A stretch of 22,578 nucleotides of DNA from an uncultured Candidatus Saccharibacteria bacterium (GCA_947306315.1 CAMZGF010000006.1:1-22578), one strand, 5' to 3'; numbered from the stretch's first letter, positions 1 through 6,889 are shown. Program-made: numbers and translations. Notes: generated by a model not told the origin, from the sequence alone.

Positions 1-55
1 GAGCGTCTCGTTTACACCGAGAAGGTCGGGGGTTCGAGCCCCTCATCACCCACCA
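1..55 (+). tRNA. tRNA-Val(UAC), 3' part
   Basis: The window opens inside a tRNA gene. The anticodon stem TCTCG (6-10) pairs with CGAGA around the 7-nt loop TTTACAC, which puts the anticodon TAC at 13-15 (valine, reads GUA). The T arm is GGGGG / TTCGAGC / CCCTC, followed by the acceptor strand ATCACCC (45-51), discriminator A and an encoded CCA (53-55). The acceptor strand predicts a 5' GGGTGAT, usual for tRNA-Val. The 5' half, including the D arm, lies outside the window. A run of seven T follows CCA and may help termination. Confidence 0.93.
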
Positions 56-103
56 TTTTTTTAGAACTTATTGTTTGTACTTTTTAGAAAGGTAGGTGTG
101 TTT

Positions 104-757
104 ATGAATAGAACATATCTGGAACTTGGAGCAGAAATTTGTGATGTTCTGCGCAAGAAGGCGCAGGAAATACCGGTGTTTAAGAAAACTGGTAAAGGAT
201 CGATTCGTGTTAAGTTTCGTCCTTGTTGCAAAGAGGCTGATGAATGGCTTGGTGGACTGTCTAATTTCGATGTTGAATCTTGTCAGGATCCGGATATCGT
301 TGACTATGAGTTGGATTTTTCGATATCACCCGGTTCGAGCCGCGTTATCAACTACGTCGATAACGATGGAACCGCTATGAATGTTGACTGTTATGCATTT
401 TCGGCACTGAAGATCGCGCACTGTTCGCTTGCGCAGGATCTCGGCATCGGCCTTCGTTCAGGACTTGAGATCGATATCGATAACCTGACGGAAGATAACG
501 GCTACGGCCCTTACAGAGGCGCGATATGCGTTGAGATTAAGGAGGTTATTCCGGATAAGGTTTTCGAACAGCCCGAGATGAAGGATTGGTGTTGGGTCTA
601 TGTCTGCGTGTCTGGGGCTAAATCTGAAGAAGATGAGGCCTGTGCGCTTGAGGCTGTTCCGGTCATAAGAAAATTCTTTGACGGTGTCAAAACCGCTTGC
701 GGAGAGCTTCTGGCATGTTTTGAGGATGATGTACCTACCAATGAAGCCCAGTCTTAA
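104..757 (+). CDS. Cysteine-rich protein of unknown function, 217 aa
   Basis: I do not recognise this family. The ATG at 104 is preferred over a TTG at 71 because GAAAGGTAGG lies just before it and the residues gained from the TTG look like non-coding sequence. The 217-residue product has no signal peptide or transmembrane segment that I can see. It is acidic with mixed alpha/beta character and holds about twelve cysteines, including RPCC, DWCWVYVC and LLACFEDD, which is high for a cytoplasmic protein. The cysteines are not in CxxC pairs, so a classic zinc ribbon is not supported. By eye, G+C at third positions is higher than in the neighbouring genes. The stop codon sits inside the terminator stem, so the gene appears to be transcribed alone after the tRNA gene. 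Confidence is high that it is coding, nil on function. Confidence 0.8.
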   Translation: MNRTYLELGAEICDVLRKKAQEIPVFKKTGKGSIRVKFRPCCKEADEWLGGLSNFDVESCQDPDIVDYELDFSISPGSSRVINYVDNDGTAMNVDCYAFSALKIAHCSLAQDLGIGLRSGLEIDIDNLTEDNGYGPYRGAICVEIKEVIPDKVFEQPEMKDWCWVYVCVSGAKSEEDEACALEAVPVIRKFFDGVKTACGELLACFEDDVPTNEAQS

Positions 758-772
758 GACTGGGCTTTTCTT
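744..772 (+). terminator. Intrinsic terminator overlapping the stop codon of the 104-757 gene
   Basis: A perfect inverted repeat AAGCCCAGTC / GACTGGGCTT surrounds TTAA (744-767) and is followed by TTCTTTT. The TAA stop (755-757) lies in the loop centre, so the last codons of the gene form the left arm. Confidence 0.88.
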
Positions 773-795
773 TTATGCTTTAAAAACAGGGAAAA

Positions 796-806
796 TGTGG
801 TAAAAT
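796..806 (+). promoter_or_regulatory. Extended -10 promoter of thrS
   Basis: TGTGG precedes TAAAAT (801-806), giving a TRTGn extended -10 with no good -35. Predicted start is near 813, about 24 nt before the thrS ATG, with a weak purine-rich site AAAGAAAG in between. Confidence 0.6.
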
Positions 807-836
807 AAAAGAGTTAATAACAAAGAAAGTTTTAAT

Positions 837-2594
837 ATGAGTAAAGAGGAAAACGAAAACAGTCTCGTGATGCGCATGCGTCACACCCTTTCTCATGTTA
901 TGGCTGCAGCCGTACGTGAGATGTATCCAGAAGCTAAATTTGGTATCGGTCCTGCAATCGACACAGGATTTTACTATGACATTGATTTTGGTACAACAAA
1001 GGTGACAGAGACTGACCTTGCTCGTATCGAAAAGAAAATGCGCGGAATCATTGCACGTAAGCTCCCTATGACTTACAGGGAAGTATCTCGTGAAGAGGCG
1101 ATGAACTGGGCAAAGGAAAATAAACAAGATCTTAAAGTTGAGCTTATTTCTGAGCTCCCCGAAGATGAGGCAATCTCATTCTATGACCTCGGTGATCTCT
1201 TTACCGATCTTTGTAAGGGTCCACACGTCGAGAATACTTTAGAATGCGGTGCATTTAAGCTCGACAAGGTAGCTGGCGCTTACTGGCGTGGCGACGAGAA
1301 GCGTCAAATGCTTACTCGTATCTATGGCCTCGCTTTTGAAACCGAAGAAGAACTCGACGAATATATCAAGAAACAAGAGGATGCAAAGGCTCGTGACCAC
1401 CGTAAACTCGGTAAAGAGCTCGATCTTTTCTGCTTCTCAGAACTTGTTGGGTCGGGCCTCCCAATGTTCACCCCTCGTGGTACAGTTCTTCGTGATATCT
1501 TGAATGATTTTACTCAGAGCTATCGTATAAAAAATGGTTATCAGAAGGTTTGTATACCTCATATTGCATTGGTTGACCTCTATAAGACTTCTGGCCATTA
1601 CGAGAAATTCCCAGAGATGCTTCAATTTACTTCACAGGAATCTGGCGATCATCTCGCACTCAAGCCTGTTAACTGCCCACATCATACTCAGATTTTTGCA
1701 TCACAACCACGTTCATATAAAGAGATGCCGGTTAAGTATCTCGAGACTACGATGGTCTATCGTGATGAAAGAAAAGGTGAGCTCGGTGGTCTTTCACGTG
1801 TTCGCTCAATCACCCAGGACGACTCGCATGTCTTCTGTACTGAAGATCAGGTTGGTCAGGTATTTGGTGAGCTCATTGCATCTGCAAAAGACCTATATGA
1901 GAGAGTTAATATGAAACTTACTCTTCGCCTTTCATTCCGTGATGATGGTGATGGCTATACTGGTACTCAAGAGATGTGGGATAAAGCCGAAGGCGCAATT
2001 AAGGCTATGGCTGAAGAACACAAAATTGAATACTTTATCGGTATTGGCGAAGCTGCTATGTATGGCCCTAAGATGGACTTCATGGCTACTGATGCACTTG
2101 GTCGTGAATGGCAGGTTGCAACTGTTCAGCTCGATTACGCAACCCCAGATCGCTTTGGACTCGAGTATGTTGACGCTGATGGCTCGAAAAAGACACCTGT
2201 GATGATTCACTGTGCGCTTGTTGGCTCGATTGAACGTTTTATGTCTGTTCTTATTGAACACACTGCAGGCTGGTTCCCATTCTGGATGGCTCCAGAGCAG
2301 GTAAGAGTTCTTACGATTAATGACGAAGTAAACGAGTATGCAGACAAAATACGTGCGATTCTAGACGATACGGAGCTCTCTGAGCCACTTGAACACAGAA
2401 AGATACGTTATTCTATGGATGTTAGAAACGAAAGCCTTGGAAAGAAGATCCGCGAGGCAACGAAGATGAAGATTCCATGTATTCTCATTGTTGGCCCTAA
2501 AGATGTTGAGGCAGGTGAAGTTTCTGTCCGTCTTAAAGATAAGGAAGAGAAGGTTAAGCTTGAAAAGCTTGGAGAATATCTCAAAACCCTATAA
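837..2594 (+). CDS. thrS: Threonyl-tRNA synthetase lacking the TGS domain
   Basis: Charges tRNA-Thr with threonine in the cytoplasm. The 585-residue protein begins almost directly with the N2 editing domain: HTLSH (H16, H20) and DLCKGPHV (C126, H130) supply the four metal-site residues expected for removal of Ser-tRNA-Thr. The roughly 60-residue TGS domain found at the start of the E. coli enzyme (642 aa) is absent. The class II catalytic core follows, with motif 2 as YRDERKGELGGLSRVRS, the zinc ligand positions in PVNCPHH, QDDSHVFC and IHCALVGSIERF (usually IHRA), then the C-terminal anticodon-binding domain from about residue 485. The ATG at 837 fits the promoter at 796-806. The 3' end overlaps the start of miaA, suggesting co-transcription. 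Codon use is strongly biased (CTC/CTT Leu, CGT Arg), as in highly expressed genes. Confidence 0.95.
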   Translation: MSKEENENSLVMRMRHTLSHVMAAAVREMYPEAKFGIGPAIDTGFYYDIDFGTTKVTETDLARIEKKMRGIIARKLPMTYREVSREEAMNWAKENKQDLKVELISELPEDEAISFYDLGDLFTDLCKGPHVENTLECGAFKLDKVAGAYWRGDEKRQMLTRIYGLAFETEEELDEYIKKQEDAKARDHRKLGKELDLFCFSELVGSGLPMFTPRGTVLRDILNDFTQSYRIKNGYQKVCIPHIALVDLYKTSGHYEKFPEMLQFTSQESGDHLALKPVNCPHHTQIFASQPRSYKEMPVKYLETTMVYRDERKGELGGLSRVRSITQDDSHVFCTEDQVGQVFGELIASAKDLYERVNMKLTLRLSFRDDGDGYTGTQEMWDKAEGAIKAMAEEHKIEYFIGIGEAAMYGPKMDFMATDALGREWQVATVQLDYATPDRFGLEYVDADGSKKTPVMIHCALVGSIERFMSVLIEHTAGWFPFWMAPEQVRVLTINDEVNEYADKIRAILDDTELSEPLEHRKIRYSMDVRNESLGKKIREATKMKIPCILIVGPKDVEAGEVSVRLKDKEEKVKLEKLGEYLKTL

Positions 2595-3390
2595 TGGCCC
2601 GGTTATTGTAATCGTCGGACCGACGGCGTCAGGGAAAACTGGCGCCGCTATTTCTCTTGCGAAAAAAGTTAACGGTGAAGTGATTTCTGCAGATTCCCGT
2701 GCGATCTATAAATATATGGATATTGGAACTGCGAAGCCATCTCTTGAGGAACAGGATGGGGTGCCGCACTTTGGCATTGATCTTGTTGAACCTGGCGAGA
2801 GGTTTACGGTCGCAGACTTTAAAGAGTACGCTACTACTAAAATCTCTGAGATTCGTTCGCGTGGTCATGTTCCAATTGTGGCTGGCGGAACTGGGTTATA
2901 TGTCGATGCGTTGATTTTTGACTATCATTTTGATGGTATGAGCAAAGATGTTGCTCATGGAACAAAAGATGCAAATCTGAATCTTAATAAAGGGGGTAAA
3001 AGTGTTAATAAAAGTGAGGATTTTGCTCGCGATAGACAACAAGTGGGCAAAGTTTTTAAGATTTTCGGCATTTTATGGTCTCCAGAAGAATTACGCGAGA
3101 GAATCACATTACGTGCAAAGATGATGTTTTGTGATGAACTTTATGCAGAGACGCGATTTCTAGTAGAGAAGTATGGTTTTGGCTCACAAGCGATGAAAAG
3201 TAATATTTATCAGTTCGCGGATAAATATTTAAAAGGCGAGATAAGCTTGGATGAGGCAGTTGCACAATTTGTGCTAGATGATTACCATTTGGCAAAGCGA
3301 CAGATGACATGGTTTAAGCGAAATCCTGAAATTTGTTGGTGCAAGCAGTCTGAAATTGTTCAGAAAATGTTGGCTGAACTAAAAAATTAA
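2560..3390 (+). CDS. miaA: tRNA dimethylallyltransferase, shortened
   Basis: Transfers dimethylallyl to A37 of tRNAs that read UNN codons. The P-loop is GPTASGKT, and SADSRAIYKYMDIGTAKPS and VPIVAGGTGLY are hallmark MiaA motifs. The C-terminus LAKRQMTWFKRNPEICW matches the family end. No ATG is available near the conserved N-terminus. TTG at 2560 has GAGAAGG six bases upstream and is my choice; TTG at 2569 is the alternative, and an ATG at 2488 would overlap thrS by about 107 bases. The product (~276 aa) is short against ~310. Between GGTGLY and FGILWSPEELRERI it has about 30 fewer residues than E. coli, and the conserved HPND..R..RALE segment is replaced by a low-complexity stretch rich in Lys, Asn and Ser. 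Activity is therefore uncertain. It overlaps the thrS 3' end by 35 bases. Confidence 0.85.
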   Translation: MKSLENISKPYNGPVIVIVGPTASGKTGAAISLAKKVNGEVISADSRAIYKYMDIGTAKPSLEEQDGVPHFGIDLVEPGERFTVADFKEYATTKISEIRSRGHVPIVAGGTGLYVDALIFDYHFDGMSKDVAHGTKDANLNLNKGGKSVNKSEDFARDRQQVGKVFKIFGILWSPEELRERITLRAKMMFCDELYAETRFLVEKYGFGSQAMKSNIYQFADKYLKGEISLDEAVAQFVLDDYHLAKRQMTWFKRNPEICWCKQSEIVQKMLAELKN

Positions 3391-3428
3391 CAGATATAAA
3401 TCGTTGTTTTTTAATATTTTTGTTCTTT

Positions 3429-3439
3429 TGTGATACAAT
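3429..3439 (+). promoter_or_regulatory. Extended -10 promoter for the 3466-4551 pair
   Basis: TGTGA precedes TACAAT (3434-3439). Predicted start is near 3446, leaving a ~20-nt leader with AAAGAGAG before the ATG at 3466. No convincing -35 is visible. Confidence 0.65.
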
Positions 3440-3465
3440 AAAATTATACAAAGAGAGTAAATTAT

Positions 3466-4086
3466 ATGGCAAAAGAAAATAGTACACCACTTGAAAAACT
3501 TTTCGGCTCAAGAACGAGGACAAAATTGCTCGCTCTACTTTTTGGAACGCCGGAAAAATCATATTATGTACGCGAGATGACTCGTGTGATTGATGAGCAG
3601 ATCCATTCAGTTCGTCGTGAACTTTTGAATCTTGATAATATCGGAATAATCAAGAACGAGACATATGATAATAAGGTGTATTACTCTGTAAATATGAAGC
3701 ATCCATATGCGCATGCACTATCTGAGCTATTCTCTGTAAAGAGTGTAACGGTTGAGGATGCTGAGGTTCGCCCATCAGGTTGGGAAGAATATGTCCGTCC
3801 TGTTAAGGCATTCCTTAAATGCTTGATTGTAACTAACCGTCTACCTGGTCAAGAAGGTGTTGATCTTGTCATTGTCGGTGACGATAAAACTAAGAAGCTT
3901 ACGCATTGGGCAGAAGTAGTAGAAAAGAAGCAGGGAAAGCCTCTTAACTATGTGATTTTCTCGACAGATGACTTCTCCTATCGTTTATCTGTTCGCGATA
4001 GATTTATAACAGAGGTATTTATGATGGAAATCTCAGATACCTATGATCCAGATGGCATGCTAAAAGAATATAGAAAAGAAAAATAA
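3466..4086 (+). CDS. Winged-helix transcriptional regulator with nucleotidyltransferase-like C-terminal domain
   Basis: The N-terminal ~85 residues read as a winged helix: LFGSRTRTKLLALLFGTPEKSYYV, the recognition region DEQIHSVRRELLNLDNIGII, and a wing around NETYDNKVYYSVN. This resembles the ArsR/MarR-like HTH fused to a nucleotidyltransferase fold known from archaea and CPR bacteria. The C-terminal half (GVDLVIVGDDKTKKLTHWAEVVEKK, then LNYVIFSTDDFSYRLSVRDRF) follows the layout of that second fold. The catalytic GSxxxG...DxD motif is not intact, because only VDLVIVGD remains, so a sensing or structural role is more likely than catalysis. No membrane segment is seen. It is followed after 9 bases by the 4096 gene, which has a strong AAGGAGG, so the two form an operon. 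The target is unknown; autoregulation of the pair would be the default guess. Confidence 0.72.
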   Translation: MAKENSTPLEKLFGSRTRTKLLALLFGTPEKSYYVREMTRVIDEQIHSVRRELLNLDNIGIIKNETYDNKVYYSVNMKHPYAHALSELFSVKSVTVEDAEVRPSGWEEYVRPVKAFLKCLIVTNRLPGQEGVDLVIVGDDKTKKLTHWAEVVEKKQGKPLNYVIFSTDDFSYRLSVRDRFITEVFMMEISDTYDPDGMLKEYRKEK

Positions 4087-4095
4087 GGAGGTAAT

Positions 4096-4551
4096 ATGTT
4101 TGAGATTGAAGGAACGAAAAATCCAGACGAAATTGTCGTTAAAACCGCGACAAAAACAATAACTTTTAATATGGCAGATTCAACGGTTGACGCAGGGCTA
4201 TCTGTAGGACAGCTTGTCGGTCCAGGTGAATTCGAGGTAGGTGAGGCGACGATCCGTGGGATTGGAGTGCAAAACAACCAAGCAACTATCTATGATGTCG
4301 AAATTGGTGGTACTCATATCGGTATTACGGCTGGCATTGAAGAAGGCCTCGATGATTTAGGTATTTCCGATATTCTTTGTACAAATTCTGTACGTGCTGT
4401 GAGAGAAATTTCACCAAAACTTGTGATTGCAATGGGTAACGTAGATGGAATGGTTACGGAGCTTAAATTGACCGCAAGAACAGAGAAGAAGTTGAAGGTT
4501 AAGAATGCAGACGCACTTCCAGCAACGATGGAAGTCGTAGTTCTAAACTAA
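4096..4551 (+). CDS. Degenerate metallo-beta-lactamase-fold (UlaG-like) protein
   Basis: A 151-residue protein whose middle (VGPGEFEVGEATIRGIGVQ, ATIYDVEIGGTHIGITAG, SDILCTN, ISPKLVIAMG) follows the beta-strand pattern of UlaG/YtnP-type metallo-beta-lactamase-fold proteins, where the usual forms are GPGEYEVGGVEIRGI, TVYLIEVDG and KIVIPMH. The N-terminal HxHxDH metal-binding region is absent and only one histidine remains in the protein, so a hydrolase reaction is not expected. The start has an ideal AAGGAGG at seven-base spacing. It sits directly behind the winged-helix regulator and ends at a strong terminator, so the two may act together, for example as regulator and partner. The fold assignment is inference from motif order; function is unknown. 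Confidence 0.5.
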   Translation: MFEIEGTKNPDEIVVKTATKTITFNMADSTVDAGLSVGQLVGPGEFEVGEATIRGIGVQNNQATIYDVEIGGTHIGITAGIEEGLDDLGISDILCTNSVRAVREISPKLVIAMGNVDGMVTELKLTARTEKKLKVKNADALPATMEVVVLN

Positions 4552-4562
4552 AGTTGATCAAG

Positions 4563-4595
4563 AATGTTCCTGGAGTAGTTCGGGAACATTTTTTG
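4563..4595 (+). terminator. Intrinsic terminator after the 3466-4551 operon
   Basis: AATGTTCC (4563-4570) pairs with GGAACATT (4583-4590) and is followed by TTTTG. It lies 11 bases after the stop codon. Confidence 0.88.
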
Positions 4596-4606
4596 TTTGC
4601 GCGTTT

Positions 4607-4760
4607 TTATTCAAAAAATTAGACAAATACACATGGATTTAAAGGGTCTCTATAACAGAGAAAAAGTTTGAATAAATATTTTATACAAAATGGTGTGAAT
4701 ACTAGACACGTGTCTAAAATTATACTTATGTTTAATTTTTTGGCAAATTTTGGCCAAAAA
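4607..4760. repeat. AT-rich intergenic region with three inverted repeats
   Basis: Between the terminator and the 4797 gene I see three inverted repeats. TTATTCAAA (4607-4615) matches TTTGAATAA (4667-4675). A perfect 14-bp palindrome TAGACACGTGTCTA lies at 4703-4716. TTTTTGG pairs with CCAAAAA at about 4737-4760. The palindrome is 69 bases upstream of the -10 of the next gene and may be a repressor or activator site. No ORF or RNA signature was recognised. Confidence 0.45.
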
Positions 4761-4784
4761 CCAGGGTTTTCATGATTTTTAATA

Positions 4785-4790
4785 TATAAT
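4785..4790 (+). promoter_or_regulatory. -10 box giving a leaderless transcript of the 4797 gene
   Basis: A perfect TATAAT ends six bases before the ATG at 4797. The usual -10 to start distance puts the first transcribed base at or next to the A of ATG. No room remains for a Shine-Dalgarno site. Confidence 0.7.
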
Positions 4791-4796
4791 GTAGCT

Positions 4797-5432
4797 ATGA
4801 ATCTATCAATGCTTGTAGTTGTCTTTATAATTGTCCTAGTCTCAATGGTTCTACATGAGATGGCGCATGCTTATACAGCATATTTCTTAGGAGACACTAC
4901 AGCAAAAGATGAGGGAAGACTTTCTCCAAATCCATTAGTTCATATTGATCCATGGATGTCGATTGTGATACCTTTAATCTTATTTATCTCTGGTGGACCG
5001 GTGTTTGGCGGAGCGAAACCAGTACCTATAAATAAGAGAAACCTAAAGGGCGGCGCTTGGGGAATGGCTTTAGTGGCGCTTGCTGGGCCGTTAATGAACT
5101 TTATAATTGCACTTCTAGCCTTTCTTTTAGGGCATTTTACCGGTGCTTTGAACGATGTAGGCTTTCTAGGTGAGGTATTTAGAGAAGTTATACTCTGTAA
5201 TCTAGGGTTTATGGTCTTTAATTTGATTCCAATTCCACCACTTGATGGTTCGAGGATTCTATATGCGATTGCCCCAGATGGAATTCGTGATTTTATGGAG
5301 AGAATGGAGTATTCAACTGGGCTGATTGTAGTCTTTGTGATGGTATTTTTCTTCTCAAATTACCTCTCTTTATATCTGATAAACGCGATGGATGGCATTT
5401 TGTCGTTCTTTTTCTTCTTGGTTGGAATGTGA
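4797..5432 (+). CDS. Site-2 protease family (M50) membrane metallopeptidase
   Basis: An integral membrane peptidase of 211 residues. The zinc motif HEMAH (H20, E21, H24) lies inside the first hydrophobic segment, and the second conserved motif NLIPIPPLDGSRIL supplies the third ligand (D150). NPLVHIDPW and GGAKPVPI match the short, PDZ-less site-2 protease-like group rather than RseP. About four to five membrane spans are evident (around residues 4-30, 55-75, 86-110, 130-150 and 175-210). The family cuts membrane-embedded substrates, but the substrate here cannot be told. Translation appears leaderless. The TGA stop (5430-5432) is part of the next promoter's extended -10. Confidence 0.9.
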   Translation: MNLSMLVVVFIIVLVSMVLHEMAHAYTAYFLGDTTAKDEGRLSPNPLVHIDPWMSIVIPLILFISGGPVFGGAKPVPINKRNLKGGAWGMALVALAGPLMNFIIALLAFLLGHFTGALNDVGFLGEVFREVILCNLGFMVFNLIPIPPLDGSRILYAIAPDGIRDFMERMEYSTGLIVVFVMVFFFSNYLSLYLINAMDGILSFFFFLVGM

Positions 5433-5438
5433 TACAAT
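5428..5438 (+). promoter_or_regulatory. Extended -10 promoter overlapping a stop codon
   Basis: TGTGA-TACAAT, with TACAAT at 5433-5438. The TGA at 5430-5432 is also the stop of the upstream peptidase gene. Predicted start is near 5445, at the first base of a long closing stem. Confidence 0.7.
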
Positions 5439-5444
5439 AGAAGT

Positions 5445-5572
5445 AGCTCGGTAACAATATGATTTTCCTGAATAATCATATCTCGGGAATTCGTGGCGTC
5501 TGCCCCGTGGGACAGCGCATAAGAGTTTACCCACCTTGTACATACTACAGGGGAAAATGAGTTGCCGAGCCT
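5445..5572 (+). ncRNA. Structured RNA or 5' leader of unassigned class (6S-like features)
   Basis: GCTCGGTAAC (5446-5455) and GTTGCCGAGC (5561-5570) form a 10-bp closing stem starting right at the predicted transcript start. Inside are three hairpins: ATATGATT/AATCATAT (5457-5464/5474-5481); GCG.CTG.CCC/GGG.CAG.CGC (about 5496-5518); and CCTTGTA/TACAGGG (5534-5540/5546-5552). TTCCTG in the loop of the first hairpin can pair with CGGGAA just after it, a possible pseudoknot. An alternative GTGGG/CCCAC pairing (5507-5511/5530-5534) exists. The terminal stem and the CACCTTG hairpin recall 6S RNA, but length and layout do not settle this. No T-run terminator follows, so it may instead be the leader of the 5595 gene. 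It was found by promoter position and self-complementarity only. Confidence 0.5.
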
Positions 5573-5594
5573 TAAAGGTATATGAGTGGGCTAA

Positions 5595-6506
5595 ATGAAA
5601 CAAAGAATTAGAGTAGTCGGAATCGTTTCTAAAGGGGACGATATTTTGCTTTTAAAACGCTCTCAGGGGCGCATAGAGGCTGAATCGTATTGGGAACTGC
5701 CAACTGCGAAGATTAGCTTCGGAGAGCAGCCTGAGGAGGCGATAGTTCGTGCTATAGATGAAGATTTGGGTCTGACGGTTGAGAATCTTGAGCTAAAGGA
5801 TGTGATAACCTTTGTCGCGTTAAATAATTCGAACCGCCTCTATAATCTTTATATTATTTATAATGTGGCAGTTTCTGAAGATATTAACATCACTCTATCA
5901 GATAGATATTCTCAGTATAAGTTTCTGAAATATGGGGCTGAGAACTTGGCAAAATTAAGGATTGATGATGCTACGTCATCTGTTCTTTCGATTGAACTTG
6001 GCATTGGCGGGGCAGATAGAACGCAGATATTCAATAACCCTATCTCTGGAAAAAATGCGAATGTCTATCGCAATGTGGCAAATGGGGCAACAATCTATAC
6101 AGATGGTGCTTCAAGAGGAAACCCTGGCCCATCTGGACTTGGATATTATATTATTGATGAAAATGGTAATGAAGTTAAACGTGGCGGTGAATTTATTGGG
6201 TTCGCTACCTCAAGAGTTGCGGAATATTATGGCCTTAAAGAGGCCTGTGAACAGGCAATTAATCTGGGCTTTAAATCGGTGAGGTTCGTATCTGATAATC
6301 TGATGATGATTAATCAGATGAACGGCATTTATGTGATTAAAAACAAGGATCTTTTGCCGATTTATAATGACATTAAGAAACTTTTGGAACAGTTTGAGGC
6401 AGTTGCGTTTGTGCATGTAAAAAGAGACTACAACAAGGAAGCTGATGAACAGGCTAACCTTGCGATTGATAGACACTTTGACGAAGACGAGACGCTTGTG
6501 GTATAA
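5595..6506 (+). CDS. Nudix-like domain fused to ribonuclease HI
   Basis: A two-domain protein of 303 residues. Residues 1-~135 have the Nudix fold order (RVVGIVSKGDDILLLKRS, YWELP, GEQPEEAIVRAIDEDLGL). The Nudix box is worn: the REUxEE core reads RAIDED and the leading glycine is lost, so pyrophosphatase activity is doubtful. Residues ~160-300 are RNase HI with the full catalytic set: D170 in YTDGASRGNPG, E210 in AEYYGLKEA, D234 in FVSDN and D284 in NKEADEQAN. It should remove RNA from RNA-DNA hybrids such as R-loops and Okazaki primers. The ATG at 5595 lacks a strong Shine-Dalgarno site. The gene follows the structured RNA at 5445-5572 and runs into the rnpB promoter, whose -10 contains this gene's TAA stop. 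Confidence 0.88.
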   Translation: MKQRIRVVGIVSKGDDILLLKRSQGRIEAESYWELPTAKISFGEQPEEAIVRAIDEDLGLTVENLELKDVITFVALNNSNRLYNLYIIYNVAVSEDINITLSDRYSQYKFLKYGAENLAKLRIDDATSSVLSIELGIGGADRTQIFNNPISGKNANVYRNVANGATIYTDGASRGNPGPSGLGYYIIDENGNEVKRGGEFIGFATSRVAEYYGLKEACEQAINLGFKSVRFVSDNLMMINQMNGIYVIKNKDLLPIYNDIKKLLEQFEAVAFVHVKRDYNKEADEQANLAIDRHFDEDETLVV

Positions 6507-6507
6507 T
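6478..6507 (+). promoter_or_regulatory. rnpB promoter inside the end of the RNase HI gene
   Basis: TTGACG (6478-6483), an 18-base spacer ending in TGTGG, and a perfect TATAAT (6502-6507). The TAA stop of the upstream gene is within the -10. Predicted start is about 6514. Confidence 0.8.
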
Positions 6508-6512
6508 TGGAG

Positions 6513-6845
6513 ACAGCTCGAAAGATGGCCGCTTGAGTTTCAAGAGGAAAGTCCGGGCAACATAGGATAAGGTAGTCGCTAACGGCGACCGTTCGTAAGA
6601 ATAGGGAAAGTACCACAGAAACAAAACTGCCTTCGGGCAAAGGTGAAAAGAGTGAGGTAAGAGCTCACAGTGCATTATGGTGACATAGTGCAGAGGCAAA
6701 CCCTACCTGTTGCAAGGAGTGCTGTCAGCCTTGATCCGAGGACGCACGCTCACCGCTAGAACTATTCGGCAACGATTAGGCTAGATAGATGGTCATCACC
6801 CCTGTCCCGACAGGGTGCACAGAACCCGGCTTATTGAGAGCTGAT
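6513..6845 (+). ncRNA. rnpB: RNase P RNA (class A type)
   Basis: The catalytic RNA that trims tRNA 5' leaders. P1 is CAGCTC (6514-6519) with GAGCTG (6838-6843). The conserved block GAGGAAAGTCCGGGC lies at about 6543-6557, GGGAAAGTACCACAGAAAC at about 6604, GGTAAGAGCTCAC near 6656 and GCAAACCC near 6697. AGATAGATGGTCATC precedes the invariant ACAGAACCCGGCTTA near 6819. The RNA is complete, and its 3' end runs into the terminator at 6849-6877. Confidence 0.97.
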
Positions 6846-6848
6846 ATC

Positions 6849-6877
6849 AAAAAATCCCGCGAGTAGCGGGACTTTTT
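6849..6877. terminator. Bidirectional terminator between rnpB and rpmB
   Basis: TCCCGC (6855-6860), loop GAGTA, GCGGGA (6866-6871), flanked by an A-run on the left and a T-run on the right. It can end rnpB on the plus strand and the infC-rpmB operon on the minus strand. Confidence 0.88.
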
Positions 6878-6889
6878 GATCGTTAATAA

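Noticed and set aside
2488..2559. ATG at 2488 as the miaA start
   Set aside because: It would overlap thrS by ~107 bases and add residues with no MiaA character; TTG at 2560 has a better ribosome site and sits nearer the conserved start.
2594..2608. TAATG overlap at the thrS stop as the miaA start
   Set aside because: This ATG is in a different frame and reaches a stop after five codons.
5445..5572. Signal recognition particle RNA
   Set aside because: The GGAAGCA-type apical loop and its partner are missing.
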